Program-made: the position numbers and the translations under genes | Shown: one piece after another, positions 62,743 to 64,000 of the stretch | Numbering within the stretch: the first letter of the stretch is position 1 | Layout of the letters: every line of letters begins with the position of its first letter | The notes under the pieces: model-generated | What the model saw: only the letters and a program-made list of their open reading frames with translations | The model's database searches: none | Told to the model about the DNA's origin: nothing | Assembly: GCA_963678205.1 (NCBI GenBank) | Contig: OY782760.1 | Span: 1,736,001-1,800,000 of the forward strand | Origin: G963556115 sp963678205 | Lineage (GTDB): Bacteria; Planctomycetota; SZUA-567 | DNA length: 64,000 nt | Direction of reading: 5' to 3'

Positions 62743-63159
62743 TTATTCAGAGGTGATTTTAAGAACATCCTCTGCAACAAATATTTTGCAGCCACACCGC
62801 ACTGCAAGAGCTATTGCATCAGATGGACGACAGTCTATTGAGATTTCTTTTTGATGTGAATCTTCTAATACTAAAATGCTGTAATAGACCGCTCCTCCTT
62901 CATCGAATGGCCTTATATCAGATACGATAATATGTTTGATTTTTGCTGCAAGAGCTGCAATTGTATGATAAAGCAAATCATGGGTTAGTGGTCTTGGAAG
63001 TTCGTAGCCGTCAATACTGTTTTTTATAGCTACGGCTTCATTTATTCCGATTTCTATTGTAATTGTTCGGGAGCCATTTTGTTCTTTAAGTACAATTATC
63101 TGTGAAGTACTATTCTCTGAGATTAGAATTTGAATTAACTCGCATTCAATGATCGTCAA
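62743..63159 (-). CDS. Bifunctional-nuclease-family protein (DUF151)
   Basis: The 138-residue protein matches the BFN/DUF151 family: IEIGINEAVAIK, LPRPLTHDLLYHTIAAL, GGAVYYSILVL and the diagnostic IDCRPSDAIALAVR. Family members in plants have DNase and RNase activity; bacterial functions are unclear. The TTG at 63159 is chosen because GGAG is 7 bases ahead; a TTG 30 bases upstream has no such site. It follows the GAF protein gene on the same strand. Confidence 0.88.
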   Translation of the reverse strand: MTIIECELIQILISENSTSQIIVLKEQNGSRTITIEIGINEAVAIKNSIDGYELPRPLTHDLLYHTIAALAAKIKHIIVSDIRPFDEGGAVYYSILVLEDSHQKEISIDCRPSDAIALAVRCGCKIFVAEDVLKITSE

Positions 63160-63203
63160 CGTAATTCTCCAGTTTTCTTTATTAATCAAGTTTAAATTAA
63201 TGA

Positions 63204-64000
63204 TTATTGAGAAATCAATGCGCGTACAATTCTTTTGTCATAGAGGAAATCAGCCTTGCTTTGCATTTCTTGGAGAATAAGATCTGTATTCGTTTCTCCT
63301 CTGATTCTTATCTGTTCTTCAAATTCAATAGAAATACCAACAATCTTTGCTGTTTCCGGTATCTCATATCTCTCCAGTTGATTTGGACCACTCATATCTC
63401 CTCTTTCATACATATATCTTATTGTATTCTGTATGCTGTCATAACATTTCATGCTGGCAATGACATTGAGTGAAGCTTTGATCTTTAATCTTTGAATTTC
63501 AAGCTTTTCTTCTGAGCTAATTCCTTGGGTATCAGTGCAGAATAGTTCGGTGTTTTCAGGATTAAGAATACCAATATTAAAGAGTAAACTGGCTAAAACT
63601 ACAGTTTGTTGTGCTTCTTCATCAATATTGAGGTTGGTTGCTATCTTTTGAGCGTAATCTGCAACATCTCTTGAACGGCCTCTTATCTCCGGTACACGTT
63701 CCTCCACAGCCAATACCAGTGTCCTGATGGTACTTATCAAGTCTTCGCGAAGATGACTGCGATACCTGAAGTTTGTAAGAGCCAGACCTACCTGATCTGC
63801 CATAGCGGCAGCAAGCTCTAAGTCTTCTTCTCTAAATGTTATTGCAGGAGTATTACTCGCAAGGTATAATACTCCATTTATGCTACCTGATAATGATAAA
63901 GGCACGCAAATAACACTGCGAATGTTGTTAGCAAGAATGCTCTCTTGTGAACTGAAACGTCCATCTCTAGTGGCATCTGTTGTGAGTATTGCCATTTTAT
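63204..64000 (-). CDS. GAF and degenerate HD-GYP-like protein (N-terminus cut by window edge)
   Basis: The frame is open to the right edge, so the N-terminus is missing. What is visible starts inside a GAF domain (SVICVPLSLSGSINGVLYLAS), then a helical linker, then a region with the plan of an HD-GYP phosphodiesterase (RDVADYAQKIATNLNI, VLASLLFNIGILN, MYERGDMSGPNQLERYEIPETAKIVGI). The metal-binding HD pair is replaced (LLFNIG instead of LLHDIG) and the GYP motif is absent, so c-di-GMP hydrolysis is unlikely. It may be a non-catalytic signal or scaffold protein. It is the promoter-proximal partner of the DUF151 gene. Confidence 0.7.
   Translation of the reverse strand, partial: KMAILTTDATRDGRFSSQESILANNIRSVICVPLSLSGSINGVLYLASNTPAITFREEDLELAAAMADQVGLALTNFRYRSHLREDLISTIRTLVLAVEERVPEIRGRSRDVADYAQKIATNLNIDEEAQQTVVLASLLFNIGILNPENTELFCTDTQGISSEEKLEIQRLKIKASLNVIASMKCYDSIQNTIRYMYERGDMSGPNQLERYEIPETAKIVGISIEFEEQIRIRGETNTDLILQEMQSKADFLYDKRIVRALISQ

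Noticed and set aside
1..64000. CRISPR arrays, rRNA and tRNA genes
   Set aside because: No regularly spaced repeats, rRNA-like stretches or cloverleaf-type sequences with a typical T-loop were seen by eye; a tRNA scan was not possible.

Overview
The window is an AT-rich (roughly one third G+C by eye), gene-dense stretch of a Gram-negative bacterial chromosome, carrying about 51 protein genes and no rRNA, tRNA, CRISPR array or intact mobile element that I can see. The organism is probably an anaerobe or facultative anaerobe from the PVC group, most likely Lentisphaerota. That placement is inference. It rests on paired CxxC-x16-CxxC zinc ribbons on exported or membrane proteins, a type III glutamine synthetase, a decayed uroporphyrinogen-decarboxylase-family gene, an OleA/FabH-like synthase, ferredoxin-dependent indolepyruvate oxidoreductase, and outer-membrane and LPS-type functions (SurA-like foldase, heptose-type nucleotidyltransferase). 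No rRNA is present to settle it.

Layout. 1-3.7 kb: two exported proteins on the minus strand (one SurA-like, cut by the left edge) diverge from a membrane-anchored zinc-ribbon protein. 3.7-9 kb: lipB, a cytidylyltransferase-Nudix fusion, a Bcr/CflA exporter, then pyrC and a small histidine kinase on the minus strand. 9.2-14.8 kb: a secreted protein with hisH and hisF, a secreted choloylglycine-hydrolase-family enzyme, and iorAB. 15.4-19.7 kb: ammonium assimilation (amt, a P-II protein, glnN). 19.9 kb: a voltage-gated-channel-like protein. 20.7-30.4 kb: one ten-gene minus-strand operon, trpEGDCFBA-aroF-pheA-tyrA, behind a leader that encodes a short peptide packed with Phe, Tyr and Trp codons and ends in a strong attenuator. 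30.4-36.6 kb: a LacI-type effector domain without a DNA-binding domain, a CheD homologue lacking its catalytic Cys, rnhA, radA, dinB, ruvX and a 3D-domain wall protein. 36.8-49.4 kb: a glycosyltransferase-methyltransferase fusion, a YhcH-family protein, a copper ATPase with a second HMA domain and an internal translation start, asparaginase, a chemoreceptor, a uroporphyrinogen-decarboxylase-family pseudogene and a TPR protein. 49.5-56.9 kb: OleA/FabH-like synthase, aspS, ugd, YihY and a GT8 glycosyltransferase. 56.9-64 kb: cheA with a CheX-receiver fusion, an ion transporter preceded by an EIIA-CBS protein, a bifunctional-nuclease-family protein and a GAF/degenerate HD-GYP protein cut by the right edge.

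How the parts fit. Chorismate-derived synthesis of all three aromatic amino acids, including the entry enzyme DAHP synthase, is joined in one transcription unit, and the leader peptide codes for all three products. Nitrogen supply is served by amt, P-II, glnN and an exported asparaginase. Chemotaxis genes are scattered (chemoreceptor, altered CheD, CheA, CheX-receiver), so the rest of the pathway must lie elsewhere. The strongest candidate for something undescribed is the aromatic leader and attenuator at 30.06-30.36 kb.
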